Shown here one piece after another: positions 34,036 through 42,279 of a stretch of DNA of 64,000 bases. The notes beneath the pieces are model-generated. The model was given only the letters and a program-made list of their open reading frames with translations, was not told the origin of the DNA and did not search any database. The stretch is taken from positions 7,694,501-7,758,500 of the forward strand of contig NZ_MEHJ01000001.1 of NCBI RefSeq assembly GCF_001746415.1. Direction: 5' to 3'. The translations under genes and the position numbers were made by a program. The stretch comes from Streptomyces agglomeratus. Its GTDB lineage: Bacteria > Actinomycetota > Actinomycetes > Streptomycetales > Streptomycetaceae. How positions within the stretch are numbered: position 1 is the first letter of the stretch; the number at the start of each line of letters is the position of its first letter.

Positions 34036-36311
34036 ACCCACCGCCGTCCGGTCCGCCGGCTCCCGGCCGCAGCTCCCGCTCTGGCTACGGCCAGCAGGGA
34101 CAGCGACCGGTCGACGTGGTACTGGTCACCCAGGCGCTGAGATATCTCCAGTGCCAGAATGTGCTTCGCCTCGGCATCGCCATGGCGGCCCATGCGTTGC
34201 AGCGTGAGTCCCAGGTCATTGGCAACGACAGCTTGCCGGTGCTGCTCGCCTATCTCCCGAAAGATCTGAAGAGCGAGGCCGTGCTCCTCCACCGCCGTCG
34301 CGAAACGTCCCATCGCGGCCAGCACCAGAGCCCGTTCATTGTGCGAAGTGGCCGTGCCTTCCCGTTCGCCGATGTCAACAAAGATCGCCCGAGCCCGGTC
34401 GTGATCAGCCAGCGCCTCGGCCAACGAGCCGGTCCGTCGCCGAACCCGGCCGATATTGTTGATCACCGTCCCTTCGAGGTACCGGTTCCCCCATCTCCGG
34501 GACGCCTCGCGGGCACGGACAAGCGAGTCCATCGCCTCGTCCAAGCGCCCTGACTTCGTAAGGGCACGGCCCAGCCCGTTGTCCGCGATGGCAACGGTGA
34601 GCGGATGTGCGTGCGACTCGGAGAGCCGGCCAACCTGCTTGTAGGCCTCAACCGCCTCGTCGAACCGCCGCAGTTCTACGAGAGTTCTGCCCAGATTGTT
34701 CCAAGCTCGGCCTGCGCTCTGCCCCGCATCCACCCTCTCGTATGCGGCCAGCGCCCTGGAAAACGCCTCGACGGCGTCGTCAAGCTTGCGGGTGCGGCGC
34801 AATGCGATGCCGAGGTTGTTCCATGACCTCCCCTCGCTCCGGAGGTCCCCCATGGAGCGGGCGCCCTCTATCGCATGGCGGTAGACGACCAGCGCGTCAT
34901 CGTAGAAGCGCCGCAGCCCCAAGTACTCACCCAGGTGCAGTGCCAGTCGTACGGAGGCCCGGGCATGAGAAGGCTCGATGGCCCAAGTAGTGGCACTGAC
35001 GAGACTCGTCCGTTCACCGTCGAGCCACTCCAGCGCCGCTTCTCGACCGGAGAAGCTTCCTCGGGGCTCTCGCACGGGCAAGCTCCGCAAGTGCGCTCGG
35101 GCCTCCGCCGCCAGAGCGCTGAACCGGGACAGCAATCGGGTGCGCGCGTTGTCGTGGTCCGACTTCAGCTGGTCGTCCGCCGCCACCTTGGCCACCACAT
35201 AGGCCCGGAGCAGGTCGTGCATACGCCAGTGCCCGCGTGTGTCCTGCGGCTCAACCAAATGAGCCCGCACCAGCGCGTCGACACCGCGAGGCGGAAGCGC
35301 CGCACCGTGACTCACCGTCAGAGTCTCGTGGGAGACATCAGCTCCGGGGGCGAGCGCGACCATCCGGAACAGACGCGCCTGCTGCTTCGTCAATCTGCGG
35401 TACGAGAGGTCGAATGCGGCCTTCATCCCGCGCTCGCCGTCATCGAGGTAATCCATGCGCGTCGTCGTGTCTGCCAGTTCGCTGGTAAGTTCCGCCACCG
35501 ACTTGCCCGGGTTGACGATCAACACGGCCGCCGCGATCTGCAGTGCGAGCGGTAAGTAGCCGCAGAGTCTGCACAGGTTTTCCCCCTCGTCCGGCTCTGC
35601 CTCAAGACGAGGATCACGCGGGTCGGCGATCTCCAGTGCTTTCTCCAGCACCTCCCACGCGATCGCCGGCGCCAGCACACCGAGATGGAGCTGGTGCGCG
35701 TCCAGTTGGGCGAGGGTCTCCCTGGACGTAACCAGCATCCGATGCACCGAAAGCGCCGGCAACAACGGCCTGGCCTGAGATGCCTGCGCCGCATTGTCCG
35801 CCACGATCAGCACTGGCCCGCGCTCAGCGGCGATCTCGGCCAGCATGGACTGATACAGCCCCGCACGCTCGTCTGCGGTCGGCGGGATGTACTCGGGTGC
35901 TGTTCCCAGTGCTCGCAGCAGCGCCTCCAGGGCTTTCTCTGGAGCGACGGGCGCGTCGTCGTGTCCGTGCAGATCGACGAAGAGCACCCCACCGGGGAAC
36001 CAGCCCAGGCTCTGCGCCTCACGCGCCGCCTGGAGGGCCAGAGCCGTCTTGCCCGCCCCTCCGAGGCCGGTGACGGCGGCAGCGGTCACCACGCCATGTC
36101 CGGCCGCATCCGGCTTCAACACGCGCAGGAGCGTCTGCAGTTCGGCGGTGCGCCCGACAAACCCGGGGCTGGAGGGCGGTAGTGAGGACAGCGCATTGGG
36201 GACCGCTCCCCGGGGCGACGGGGGATGAGTGACCACAACTTTGCCCACAACCGTGCCCGAAAACGTTCCGTTGCTGAAATCAACGTGATCCGCGCTGCTG
36301 TGGTGTGTCAC
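34032..36311 (-). CDS. NB-ARC/TPR (NLR-like) STAND protein with N-terminal amyloid-like motif
   Basis: 759 residues from GTG 36311 (GTGA overlap with the upstream stop). Residues 8-24 are DHVDFSNGTFSGTVVGK. The NB-ARC module follows: Walker A GLGGAGKTA, Walker B GPVLIVADNA, sensor RMLVTSRE, GLPL-like GYLPLALQIAA and the MHD motif WRMHDLLRAYV. The C-terminal half has about seven 40-residue TPRs (GRSWNNLGIALRRTRKLDDA and similar). Architecture is AfsR-like but without the SARP DNA-binding domain. NLR-type ATPases sense ligands through the repeats and oligomerise. Second gene of the operon. Confidence 0.88.
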   Translation of the reverse strand: MTHHSSADHVDFSNGTFSGTVVGKVVVTHPPSPRGAVPNALSSLPPSSPGFVGRTAELQTLLRVLKPDAAGHGVVTAAAVTGLGGAGKTALALQAAREAQSLGWFPGGVLFVDLHGHDDAPVAPEKALEALLRALGTAPEYIPPTADERAGLYQSMLAEIAAERGPVLIVADNAAQASQARPLLPALSVHRMLVTSRETLAQLDAHQLHLGVLAPAIAWEVLEKALEIADPRDPRLEAEPDEGENLCRLCGYLPLALQIAAAVLIVNPGKSVAELTSELADTTTRMDYLDDGERGMKAAFDLSYRRLTKQQARLFRMVALAPGADVSHETLTVSHGAALPPRGVDALVRAHLVEPQDTRGHWRMHDLLRAYVVAKVAADDQLKSDHDNARTRLLSRFSALAAEARAHLRSLPVREPRGSFSGREAALEWLDGERTSLVSATTWAIEPSHARASVRLALHLGEYLGLRRFYDDALVVYRHAIEGARSMGDLRSEGRSWNNLGIALRRTRKLDDAVEAFSRALAAYERVDAGQSAGRAWNNLGRTLVELRRFDEAVEAYKQVGRLSESHAHPLTVAIADNGLGRALTKSGRLDEAMDSLVRAREASRRWGNRYLEGTVINNIGRVRRRTGSLAEALADHDRARAIFVDIGEREGTATSHNERALVLAAMGRFATAVEEHGLALQIFREIGEQHRQAVVANDLGLTLQRMGRHGDAEAKHILALEISQRLGDQYHVDRSLSLLAVARAGAAAGSRRTGRRWV
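36240..36290 (-). other. Amyloid-signalling-like motif, NB-ARC N-terminus
   Basis: Encodes DHVDFSNGTFSGTVVGK, identical at 11 of 17 positions to the motif at the C-terminal end of the adjacent membrane protein (36383-36433). Gly/Asn/Phe/Val spacing resembles bacterial amyloid signalling sequences found at NLR N-termini. Confidence 0.55.
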
Positions 36312-36694
36312 GACGGATGCCCGGCCTCACCCGCGTCCATGTCGGACCGGTCCGGCCCTTCCACCGGACGCCGGTGTTCCTGTTTGCCGATGACATTGCC
36401 GTGGAAGACCCCGCCGCTGAAATCAATATGGTCCCCGGCCTGCTGCGCTCCGTCCGTCCGAAGCGGTGCCGGCGCGGCAGGTGGTTCCGGTTCGCCGCCC
36501 GCCGGTACGGGCCGGCGACGGGCCCTCAGTTCTACAGAGACAGTCAGCGCGAGAGACGCGACAGCGACGAACAGACCCACCACACTGGCCGTCTGGTCCG
36601 CAGCCTCCAGCCCCACGACTGCGAAGTACGTCCCCAAGCCGGTCGCCACCACCGCAAGAGTCGTCCACGCCACAATCCGCCGCACTCGCGCCAT
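36308..36694 (-). CDS. Two-helix membrane protein with C-terminal amyloid-like motif; candidate effector
   Basis: 128 residues from ATG 36694. Two transmembrane helices at about 7-29 (IVAWTTLAVVATGLGTYFAV) and 37-55 (SVVGLFVAVASLALTVSVEL), then a Pro-rich cytoplasmic linker. The motif DHIDFSGGVFHGNVIGK is at 88-104, followed by a short charged tail. The stop overlaps the NB-ARC start. Small membrane proteins with such motifs can act as pore-forming effectors of NLR partners; that role is inferred. First gene of the four-gene operon; no clear promoter was identified. Confidence 0.75.
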   Translation of the reverse strand: MARVRRIVAWTTLAVVATGLGTYFAVVGLEAADQTASVVGLFVAVASLALTVSVELRARRRPVPAGGEPEPPAAPAPLRTDGAQQAGDHIDFSGGVFHGNVIGKQEHRRPVEGPDRSDMDAGEAGHPS

Positions 36695-36822
36695 GGAACT
36701 ATCCTCCCGCGATACAGCGGTCCCTGGTCCCTACTTGCCGGTTCTCGTCACGAACGTCTCGTTCTGGTGAGGTGTAGCCGTCAGCCCACGGGCTCGGCCG
36801 GCTTGCGGCAGGATGCCGCCGC

Positions 36823-37425
36823 ATGGATGCCGTACGTGTCGCCCTGCTGCGGGAAGTCCTCGACGGGACGGAGTGGTTGCCGGCCACGCGGCGGTTCGCC
36901 GGGGCGCTGCGGTCCTCCGTCGTGCCGCAGGGCGGTGGTCTGCTGCTGGTGGGGACGGAGGTGTACGAGCCGTGGCACCTGGCCGCGCACCTCGTCGACG
37001 AGGCGGCCTGGTCCGGGCTCGCGGAACTGAACCCCACGCTCGTACGCCACCGGGTGCGGCCCGGGGAACCGGCGCACCTGTCGGTGGGCCTCGGCAGGAT
37101 CGAGGCGGCCGGGCGGGGCGAGACGCTGCTCGTGGTGGCGCCGGAGCGGCCGGGCGCGGGGCTGCTGGAGCGGGTGCACGACGCGCGGCTGGCCGGGGCG
37201 ACGGTGCTGTCGCTTGACGGCGGGGACCGGGAGATCCGGGGGCTGGCGCACGAGGCGTTGTCCGTGCCGGGGGGTGGGGACGTGGACCTGGACACGGTGC
37301 AGCACCTGGTGAGTGCGGCGGCTGGGGAGAACAGCCTGCCGGCGCCGCGTGGTCCCCGCCGGTTCCGTGACCGGCTGTCCCGGCTGGCCGACCAGCTGAC
37401 GGCGCCGCCGCCGGGGCGGTGGTAG
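36823..37425 (+). CDS. Conserved Streptomyces protein of unknown function
   Basis: 200 residues from ATG 36823. Recurrent blocks in streptomycetes: TEWLPATRRFAGALR, EVYEPWHLAAHLVDEAAWSG, RGETLLVVAPERPGAGLLER, GATVLSLDGGDREIRGLAHE and DLDTVQHLVSAAAGE. The central alternating strands suggest a Rossmann-like (SIS-type) fold, but I would not assign one. It diverges from the NLR/radical SAM operon with 128 bases between starts, so regulation could be shared. Confidence 0.7.
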   Translation: MDAVRVALLREVLDGTEWLPATRRFAGALRSSVVPQGGGLLLVGTEVYEPWHLAAHLVDEAAWSGLAELNPTLVRHRVRPGEPAHLSVGLGRIEAAGRGETLLVVAPERPGAGLLERVHDARLAGATVLSLDGGDREIRGLAHEALSVPGGGDVDLDTVQHLVSAAAGENSLPAPRGPRRFRDRLSRLADQLTAPPPGRW

Positions 37426-37809
37426 GCGGGTGGGTCCGGGGGCTGCTGCGGGCGCGGGTGGCCGCTGCGCGTGGCTTTCCGACCCCGCCCCTTCCCGCTG
37501 TGACACTTCGCGGCTGCCGCCGAGGCCGTGCGGTCTGGTTGCCTCCCCCGTTATGTTTTTCGCGGTCCTGCAACGGGGCCGCTGGCCTCCGGGTCCGGTA
37601 TGACTGTGTCCCCTCTGTCGAACGGATGACCTGGGGGTGGTGTCGCCGGGCCCGAGGGGTGCCGTCGGAGACGCTGATGAGAGACCCGGCCGCCGCCCGG
37701 CCTGGTGCAACGCCGGGCAGTTTCGAGGGCGGCAGGTCTGCATAACGTGGATGCGCGAGCACGGTGCCACCGCCGAGGCCAGCAAGATCAACGACCCGGA
37801 AAGGGTGCG
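37426..37809. other. Intergenic region leading into the IS110 fragment
   Basis: No gene recognised. The last 60 bases are probably the 5' untranslated end of the IS110 element; its terminus could not be located. Confidence 0.4.
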
Positions 37810-38052
37810 ATGTTAGACACCGAAGGCGTGGGCGTCTTCCTCGGGATGGACGTCGGCAAGACCGCTCACCACGGCCACGGGCTCACGCCGGCCGGGAAGA
37901 AGGTCTTCGACAAGCCGATGCCCAACAGCGAACCGAAATTGCGGGCCGTCTTCGACAAGCTCAAGGCCAAGTTCGGCACGGTCCTGGTGATCGTGGACCA
38001 GCCCGCGTCCATCGGCGCCCTGCCCCTGACCGTGGCCCGCGACGCGGGCTAC
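37810..38052 (+). pseudogene. IS110-family transposase N-terminal fragment (second lineage)
   Basis: From ATG 37810: MLDTEGVGVFLGMDVGKTAH carries the first catalytic Asp; VLVIVDQPASIGALPLTVAR resembles the second acidic strand. After ARDAGY it fuses in frame to an IS3 orfA (PDELRERAVREV). Different in sequence from the IS110 fragment at 27781-28180. Product would be an inactive chimera. Confidence 0.78.
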
Positions 38053-38925
38053 CCTGACGAGTTGCGTGAGCGAGCCGTCCGAGAGGTCCGGTCCTCGGGC
38101 CGTCCGGTCGCGCATGTCGCCCGGGATCTGGGCATCCATAAGGAGGCCCTGCGGGGCTGGGTCCGCCAGGCCGAAGTCGATGACGGCGGGCGGCCTGATC
38201 TGGCGACCAGCGCCGAGAAGGCCGAGCTGGCGCAAATTCGCAAGGAGAACGCGGAGTTGAGGTGGGTGAATGAGATCCTCAAGGCCGCCTCCGTGTTTTT
38301 CGCCAAGGAACTCGACCAGCCCCGCACGAGGCCGACGCGGTGATCAACCACCTCCGCGACGACTTCGGGGTCGAGCCCGTATGCCGGGAACTGCATTTGT
38401 CGATCTCGGCGTACTACGCGCGCCGCGCCCGCCGGCGTCCGCCCGCGCGGTCCGCGACGACGACCTGCTGGAGCACATTCGCCGTGTTCACGCGGACTCG
38501 GCAGGCACCTATGGAACGCGGCGCGTCCATCGGCAGCTCAGGCGTGAGGGCATCACCACCGCCCGGTGCGCGGTCGAACGGCTGATGCGCGAGGACGGCC
38601 TGGAGGGCTTCATCCGCGGGCAGCGACGCCGCACCACAATTCCCGAGCCGTCCGCTCCGCGCCCGCCGGACCTGGTCAGCCGCCGCTTCATCGCGAACCG
38701 GCCGAACCAGCTGTGGGTCGCGGACCTGACCTACATTCGCACCTGGTCGGGCTGGGTCTCCGCCGCGTTCGTCCTGGACGTGTACTCCCGGATGATCGTC
38801 GGGTGGCAGCTCGCCACCCACCTGCGCACCGACCTGCCGCTGGACGCCCTGGAGATGGCGTTGTGGCGGCGGGGAATCAAGAAAGGCTCCGGCCTGGTCC
38901 ACCACAGTGACCGCGGGTCGCAACC
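38053..38925 (+). pseudogene. IS3-family orfA/orfB remnant
   Basis: OrfA lacks its first residues: PDELRERAVREVRSSGRPVA, then HVARDLGIHKEALRGWVRQA and a coiled coil up to TGA at 38341-38343. OrfB begins INHLRDDFGVEPVCRELHLS, shifts frame near 38440, then reads HADSAGTYGTRRVHRQLRRE, LWVADLTYIRTWSG (first Asp) and LVHHSDRGSQ (second Asp), where it is cut by IS30 sequence. The glutamate-containing part is missing. Distinct from the three intact IS3 copies. Confidence 0.82.
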
Positions 38926-38930
38926 CGGAC

Positions 38931-39128
38931 TCAATCGGTCGTTGCAACACCGGCTTCTTGAGTCAAGAGTAGGTGTTCGTTGAGGGCTTCGGCGGGTGTC
39001 TTCCATCCGAGGGTTTTGCGGGGCCGACTGTTGAGGGCGAAGGCAACGGCTTCGAGCTCATCCGCCTGCCACCGGGACAGGTCCGTGCTTTTCGGGAGCT
39101 GGGCTTCGGCTCGGGCATGACGTGCTGG
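38931..39128 (-). pseudogene. IS30-family transposase C-terminal scrap
   Basis: Reads LPKSTDLSRWQADELEAVAF, then ALNSRPRKTLGWKTPAEALN and EHLLLTQEAGVATTD, ending at TGA 38931-38933. This is the tail of IS30 transposases after the catalytic Glu. It sits inside the IS3 remnant; its 5' part is gone. Confidence 0.78.
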
Positions 39129-39289
39129 CGGCGTCTGGCCGAGTGGAGAAACGACTCGGCTACCTCAGCCCCGTCGACTTCGAGGAGAGTACTACGCAAA
39201 CCAGGCAACCACTGAACCAGCGAACCTGAAGCCCCGTCAACCCGCACTGATCAGCTGATCAGCACCTCCCGCAGGTCGGGGGAACCTCA
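39129..39289 (+). repeat. 3' end and right inverted repeat of an IS3 element
   Basis: A few codons of an OrfB tail (RLGYLSPVDFEES) are followed by a right terminus that closely matches the three intact copies: TCAGCTGATCAGCACCTCCC, then GCAGGTCGGGGGAACCTCA ending at 39289. It probably belonged to the remnant at 38053-38925 and was separated from it by the IS30 insertion and deletion. Confidence 0.75.
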
Positions 39290-39999
39290 TTCTGGATGCG
39301 CTGAGCCAGGGTGGTTGCGATAGCGGCGAAGGCGACCGCGTGACCGCGGGCGTTGGCGTGGATGCGGTCGGTGGAGTAGATGCCTGGGTCGGCGGCGAGA
39401 GGGTGGTGGTGGGTGTCGACGTGGATGCCGCCGAGTGCGCGTGCCAGGCCGGCGGTGATGCGGTCGAGCTCGTCGAAGCAGCGGGCCATGCCGTCGGCGT
39501 GTTCCGGCGGGACGAGGCCCGACCGGGCGAGGTCGAACAGGCCGATGGTGATGACGAGGGCGCCGCTCTCGGCGAGGGGTGTCAGGAACGAGGCCAGTTC
39601 GGCCCGCAGCGTCTCCGAGTCGAAACCGCGGAAGGCGTCGTTGCCGCCTGCGCTCACCATCACTACGTCCGGCTCGAACTCCAGGGCAGGGCCGAGCTGC
39701 TGGTCCCGGATCTCGTCGAGAAGCAGGTAAGGCTTGGCCAGGTTGACCGCGGCAAAGCCGGGGCGTGTGGCGGCGAGGGCGTCGGTGAAGCGGTCGGCGA
39801 AGGAACGGTCGCGGTAACCCGGGAGGGGGTCCATAACGCCGGCGGTGACACTGTCGCCCGCCACGGCCAGACGGTTCCACGGGAGATCACGGAGCAGTTC
39901 GGCGGCAGTGTCCGGGGCCATGCAGTACGGGTCGGACAACTCGGCGGCGGGGTCGGCAGGCAGATCCTGGACGGGGGTCCGGTCCGGCTGAGAGGTCAT
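39259..39999 (-). CDS. SGNH/GDSL hydrolase with IS-derived C-terminus
   Basis: 246 residues from ATG 39999, overlapping the MFS stop (ATGA). Block I VAGDSVTAG carries the catalytic Ser, block III VSAGGNDAF the Asn, and block V DRIHANARGH the Asp/His pair. These enzymes hydrolyse esters. The IS3 end at 39289 cuts the gene after AQRIQN; the last nine residues (EVPPTCGRC) and the stop come from IS DNA. All catalytic blocks are retained, so it may still be active. It lies downstream of the efflux pump gene in the same operon. Confidence 0.88.
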   Translation of the reverse strand: MTSQPDRTPVQDLPADPAAELSDPYCMAPDTAAELLRDLPWNRLAVAGDSVTAGVMDPLPGYRDRSFADRFTDALAATRPGFAAVNLAKPYLLLDEIRDQQLGPALEFEPDVVMVSAGGNDAFRGFDSETLRAELASFLTPLAESGALVITIGLFDLARSGLVPPEHADGMARCFDELDRITAGLARALGGIHVDTHHHPLAADPGIYSTDRIHANARGHAVAFAAIATTLAQRIQNEVPPTCGRC

Positions 40000-41432
40000 C
40001 GCTGGTCTCCTTCGAGGATTCGGGCTGCGGCCGGGGCAGGGTCGGCCGAGGTTGCGGGCTGCGGCAGGGGTGGGGCCGCGATGCGCAGGGCGAGACCGCC
40101 GACGGCGGCGGCCAGGTTGACGGCGGTGGCGAACCAGTACACGGCGGCGTACGGTTCCGCGCCTGTGCCCGAGGCCTCCGCGATGATCACGGCCGTGGCG
40201 GCGATGCCGAGGCCGCCGCCGACCTGGCGGGCCGCCATGACCATGCCTGTGCCGGCGGCGAAGTGCTGGGGCGCGACGGAGAAGGTGGCGGCGCTGGAGA
40301 TGCCGACGGTGGCCATGCCAACACCGACTCCCATCACCGTTCCGGCCGGGAACCAGAGCGTCCAGAAGTGTGGCTCGGTGTCGATCAGCAGGGCCAGGGC
40401 GGCCGTTGAGGCGGCGATGAGGACCGAGCCCGCCGCCACCATCGTGCGTGGAGTGAGGGCGATGCGGAGCCGTCCGATGCCGATGCCGACCACGGCGGTG
40501 ACGAGCGCCGCCGGGCTCATCGCGAGGCCGGCCTCCAGGGCGGAGTAGTTCCAGGCGTCGGTCAGGAAGAGCACGCCGAGCAGCATCGAGGTGAACAGTG
40601 CGGTGCCGTACGCGAGGGAGACGCCGCTTGCGACGGCGAAGGACCGGCTGTGGAAGAGGTCGAGTCGCAGCGCCGGTCGCCGATGCCGAATCGCCCGCAT
40701 CACGGTCGCCACGCCCGAGAGCACGGTGACGCCGGAGGCGGCCAGCACGTACACCGAGGACCAGCCGTGGTTGGAGCCCTGCGTGAGGCCGTACACCGCC
40801 GAGCCGACGCAGAGGGCGAGCAGCAGGCCGCCTGCGAGGTCGGGCCCCCGGCCGGTGTGGGACTCGCCGGTCAGCAGCTTCCTTCCGGCGATCAGCACCC
40901 AGACGCCCACCGGCAGGTTGAGGCAGAACAGCGCTCGCCAGTCGAGCACCTCGACCATGACGCCGCCGAGGGCGGGTCCCGCGGCAGCGGCCAGGGCGCC
41001 CGCAGCGCTCCACATGCCGATCGCGGCGCGCCTGCGTTCGGCGGGGATTTCCGCGAGTACCAGCCCCAGCGAGGCGGGTACCAGCAGAGATGCCGCCAGG
41101 CCCTGGACGGCGCGGGCGCCGAGCAGTACGGGCAGGGTCGGGGCTACGGCGATCAGCAGCGACGACGCCGTGAAGACGGCGACGCCGATCAGGAACAGAC
41201 GGGCACGGCCGACCGCGTCGGCCAGCGGCCCGGCCGGGGCGAGCAGCGCGGCGAAGGGGATCACATAGGCGGTCGCGACCCAAGAGACGGTGGTCAGCGA
41301 GACGCCGAAGTGGTCGGCGATCGGCGGTACCGCCAGGTTGGTCACGGTGGCGTCGAGAAAGCTCAGGAAGGTGCCCGCGCAGGCAAGTAACAGGGCGACG
41401 GAGGCTCGACGGGTGGAGGTGGAAGGCGTCAT
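39996..41432 (-). CDS. MFS drug transporter, DHA2/14-TM type
   Basis: 478 residues from ATG 41432. N-terminal helix with FLSFLDATVTNLAVPPIADH (DHA2 motif D1), motif A-like GPLADAVGRARLFLIGVAVF, motif C around GPALGGVMVE, and about 14 hydrophobic helices. It exports small molecules by proton antiport. Divergent from a TetR gene with 67 bases between starts and a palindrome between them, so TetR-controlled. It overlaps the SGNH hydrolase gene; the pair may export and hydrolyse or modify the same compound. Confidence 0.9.
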   Translation of the reverse strand: MTPSTSTRRASVALLLACAGTFLSFLDATVTNLAVPPIADHFGVSLTTVSWVATAYVIPFAALLAPAGPLADAVGRARLFLIGVAVFTASSLLIAVAPTLPVLLGARAVQGLAASLLVPASLGLVLAEIPAERRRAAIGMWSAAGALAAAAGPALGGVMVEVLDWRALFCLNLPVGVWVLIAGRKLLTGESHTGRGPDLAGGLLLALCVGSAVYGLTQGSNHGWSSVYVLAASGVTVLSGVATVMRAIRHRRPALRLDLFHSRSFAVASGVSLAYGTALFTSMLLGVLFLTDAWNYSALEAGLAMSPAALVTAVVGIGIGRLRIALTPRTMVAAGSVLIAASTAALALLIDTEPHFWTLWFPAGTVMGVGVGMATVGISSAATFSVAPQHFAAGTGMVMAARQVGGGLGIAATAVIIAEASGTGAEPYAAVYWFATAVNLAAAVGGLALRIAAPPLPQPATSADPAPAAARILEGDQR

Positions 41433-41447
41433 GGCGAGGATTTAAGA

Positions 41448-41463
41448 GTACGATCGTTCGTAC
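41448..41463. promoter_or_regulatory. Putative TetR operator
   Basis: GTACGATCGTTCGTAC: 6-bp arms GTACGA/TCGTAC around TCGT. A weaker half-similar copy (CGTACGGTCGTTTGC) follows at 41472-41486. It is located between the divergent MFS and TetR starts. Confidence 0.65.
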
Positions 41464-41499
41464 GTCAATGCCGTACGGTCGTTTGCTAAACTGTCGGGC

Positions 41500-42111
41500 A
41501 TGGCAGGACGTGCATCGGCTCAGGCAGCGCTCGAAACCCGGCGATCGGTACTGTGCGCCGCCGCCGAACTCGCGTCCGTGGAGGGCCTGGACAGCGTCAC
41601 CATCGGCCGACTCGCGGACCGGCTGGGGATGAGCAAGGCGGGGGTGATCGGCCAGTTCCGCAGCAAGGAGAAGCTGCAACTGGAGACGGTGGACCTGGTC
41701 CTGGAGGACGTCCGCACCCGGGTCTGGCAACCGGTGTGCCACCTCGATGCGGGGTTGCCGCGGCTGTTGGCCGTCTGCGCGTCCTGGGTGCGCTACGCCG
41801 TAGATCCCGGCTACGCCGGAGGCTGCCTGCTGACCCAGGTCACATACGACTACGACGGTCGCACCGGCGCTGTGCACGACCGGATCGCCGAGGGCCGCGC
41901 CCGCTGGCGGGACACCCTTCGCCGTGACATCGACGCCGCCGTCGCCGCCGGGGACCTCCCGCCCGGGACGGACGCGCCCCAGGTCGTCTACGGGCTGGAG
42001 TCCCTGGCTGCCGGCATCACCCCGGCAAGACTCCTTCACGGCGACAACCAGACGGAGGACTGGGCGCTGCGCGGTATGCACGCCATCCTGGGCGTCCCCT
42101 CGACGGACTGA
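41500..42111 (+). CDS. TetR-family repressor
   Basis: 203 residues from ATG 41500. Helix-turn-helix: VLCAAAELASVEGLDSVTIG, then RLADRLGMSKAGVIGQFRSK. A C-terminal ligand domain of the TetR_C type has GYAGGCLLTQVTYDYDGRTG. It probably represses the divergent MFS/SGNH operon and itself. Confidence 0.9.
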   Translation: MAGRASAQAALETRRSVLCAAAELASVEGLDSVTIGRLADRLGMSKAGVIGQFRSKEKLQLETVDLVLEDVRTRVWQPVCHLDAGLPRLLAVCASWVRYAVDPGYAGGCLLTQVTYDYDGRTGAVHDRIAEGRARWRDTLRRDIDAAVAAGDLPPGTDAPQVVYGLESLAAGITPARLLHGDNQTEDWALRGMHAILGVPSTD

Positions 42112-42279
42112 TCCCTGCGCAGGAGGACTCCCGTCCGCGACCGTCCAGATCGCGCCGCTGGCAGCGCTGCTCGTCTTGGTGGGCGTCGCCGTGGGCATCT
42201 CGGTCCTCAAATACACCGCCTGCGGCAACGGGCCCCTTGGCCGGGCTGACCTGCGGTGCACGGCATGCTCCTTGCCCCG

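Noticed and set aside
32661..36694. Assignment as a standard FxSxx-COOH system
   Set aside because: The small product ends DPDPA rather than with an FxSxx C-terminus, and the radical SAM protein lacks the long extra domain of FxsB.
39259..42261. A 1000-codon open frame on the minus strand
   Set aside because: Only its last 246 codons (SGNH hydrolase) look like protein; the rest is antisense or out of frame over the MFS and TetR genes.
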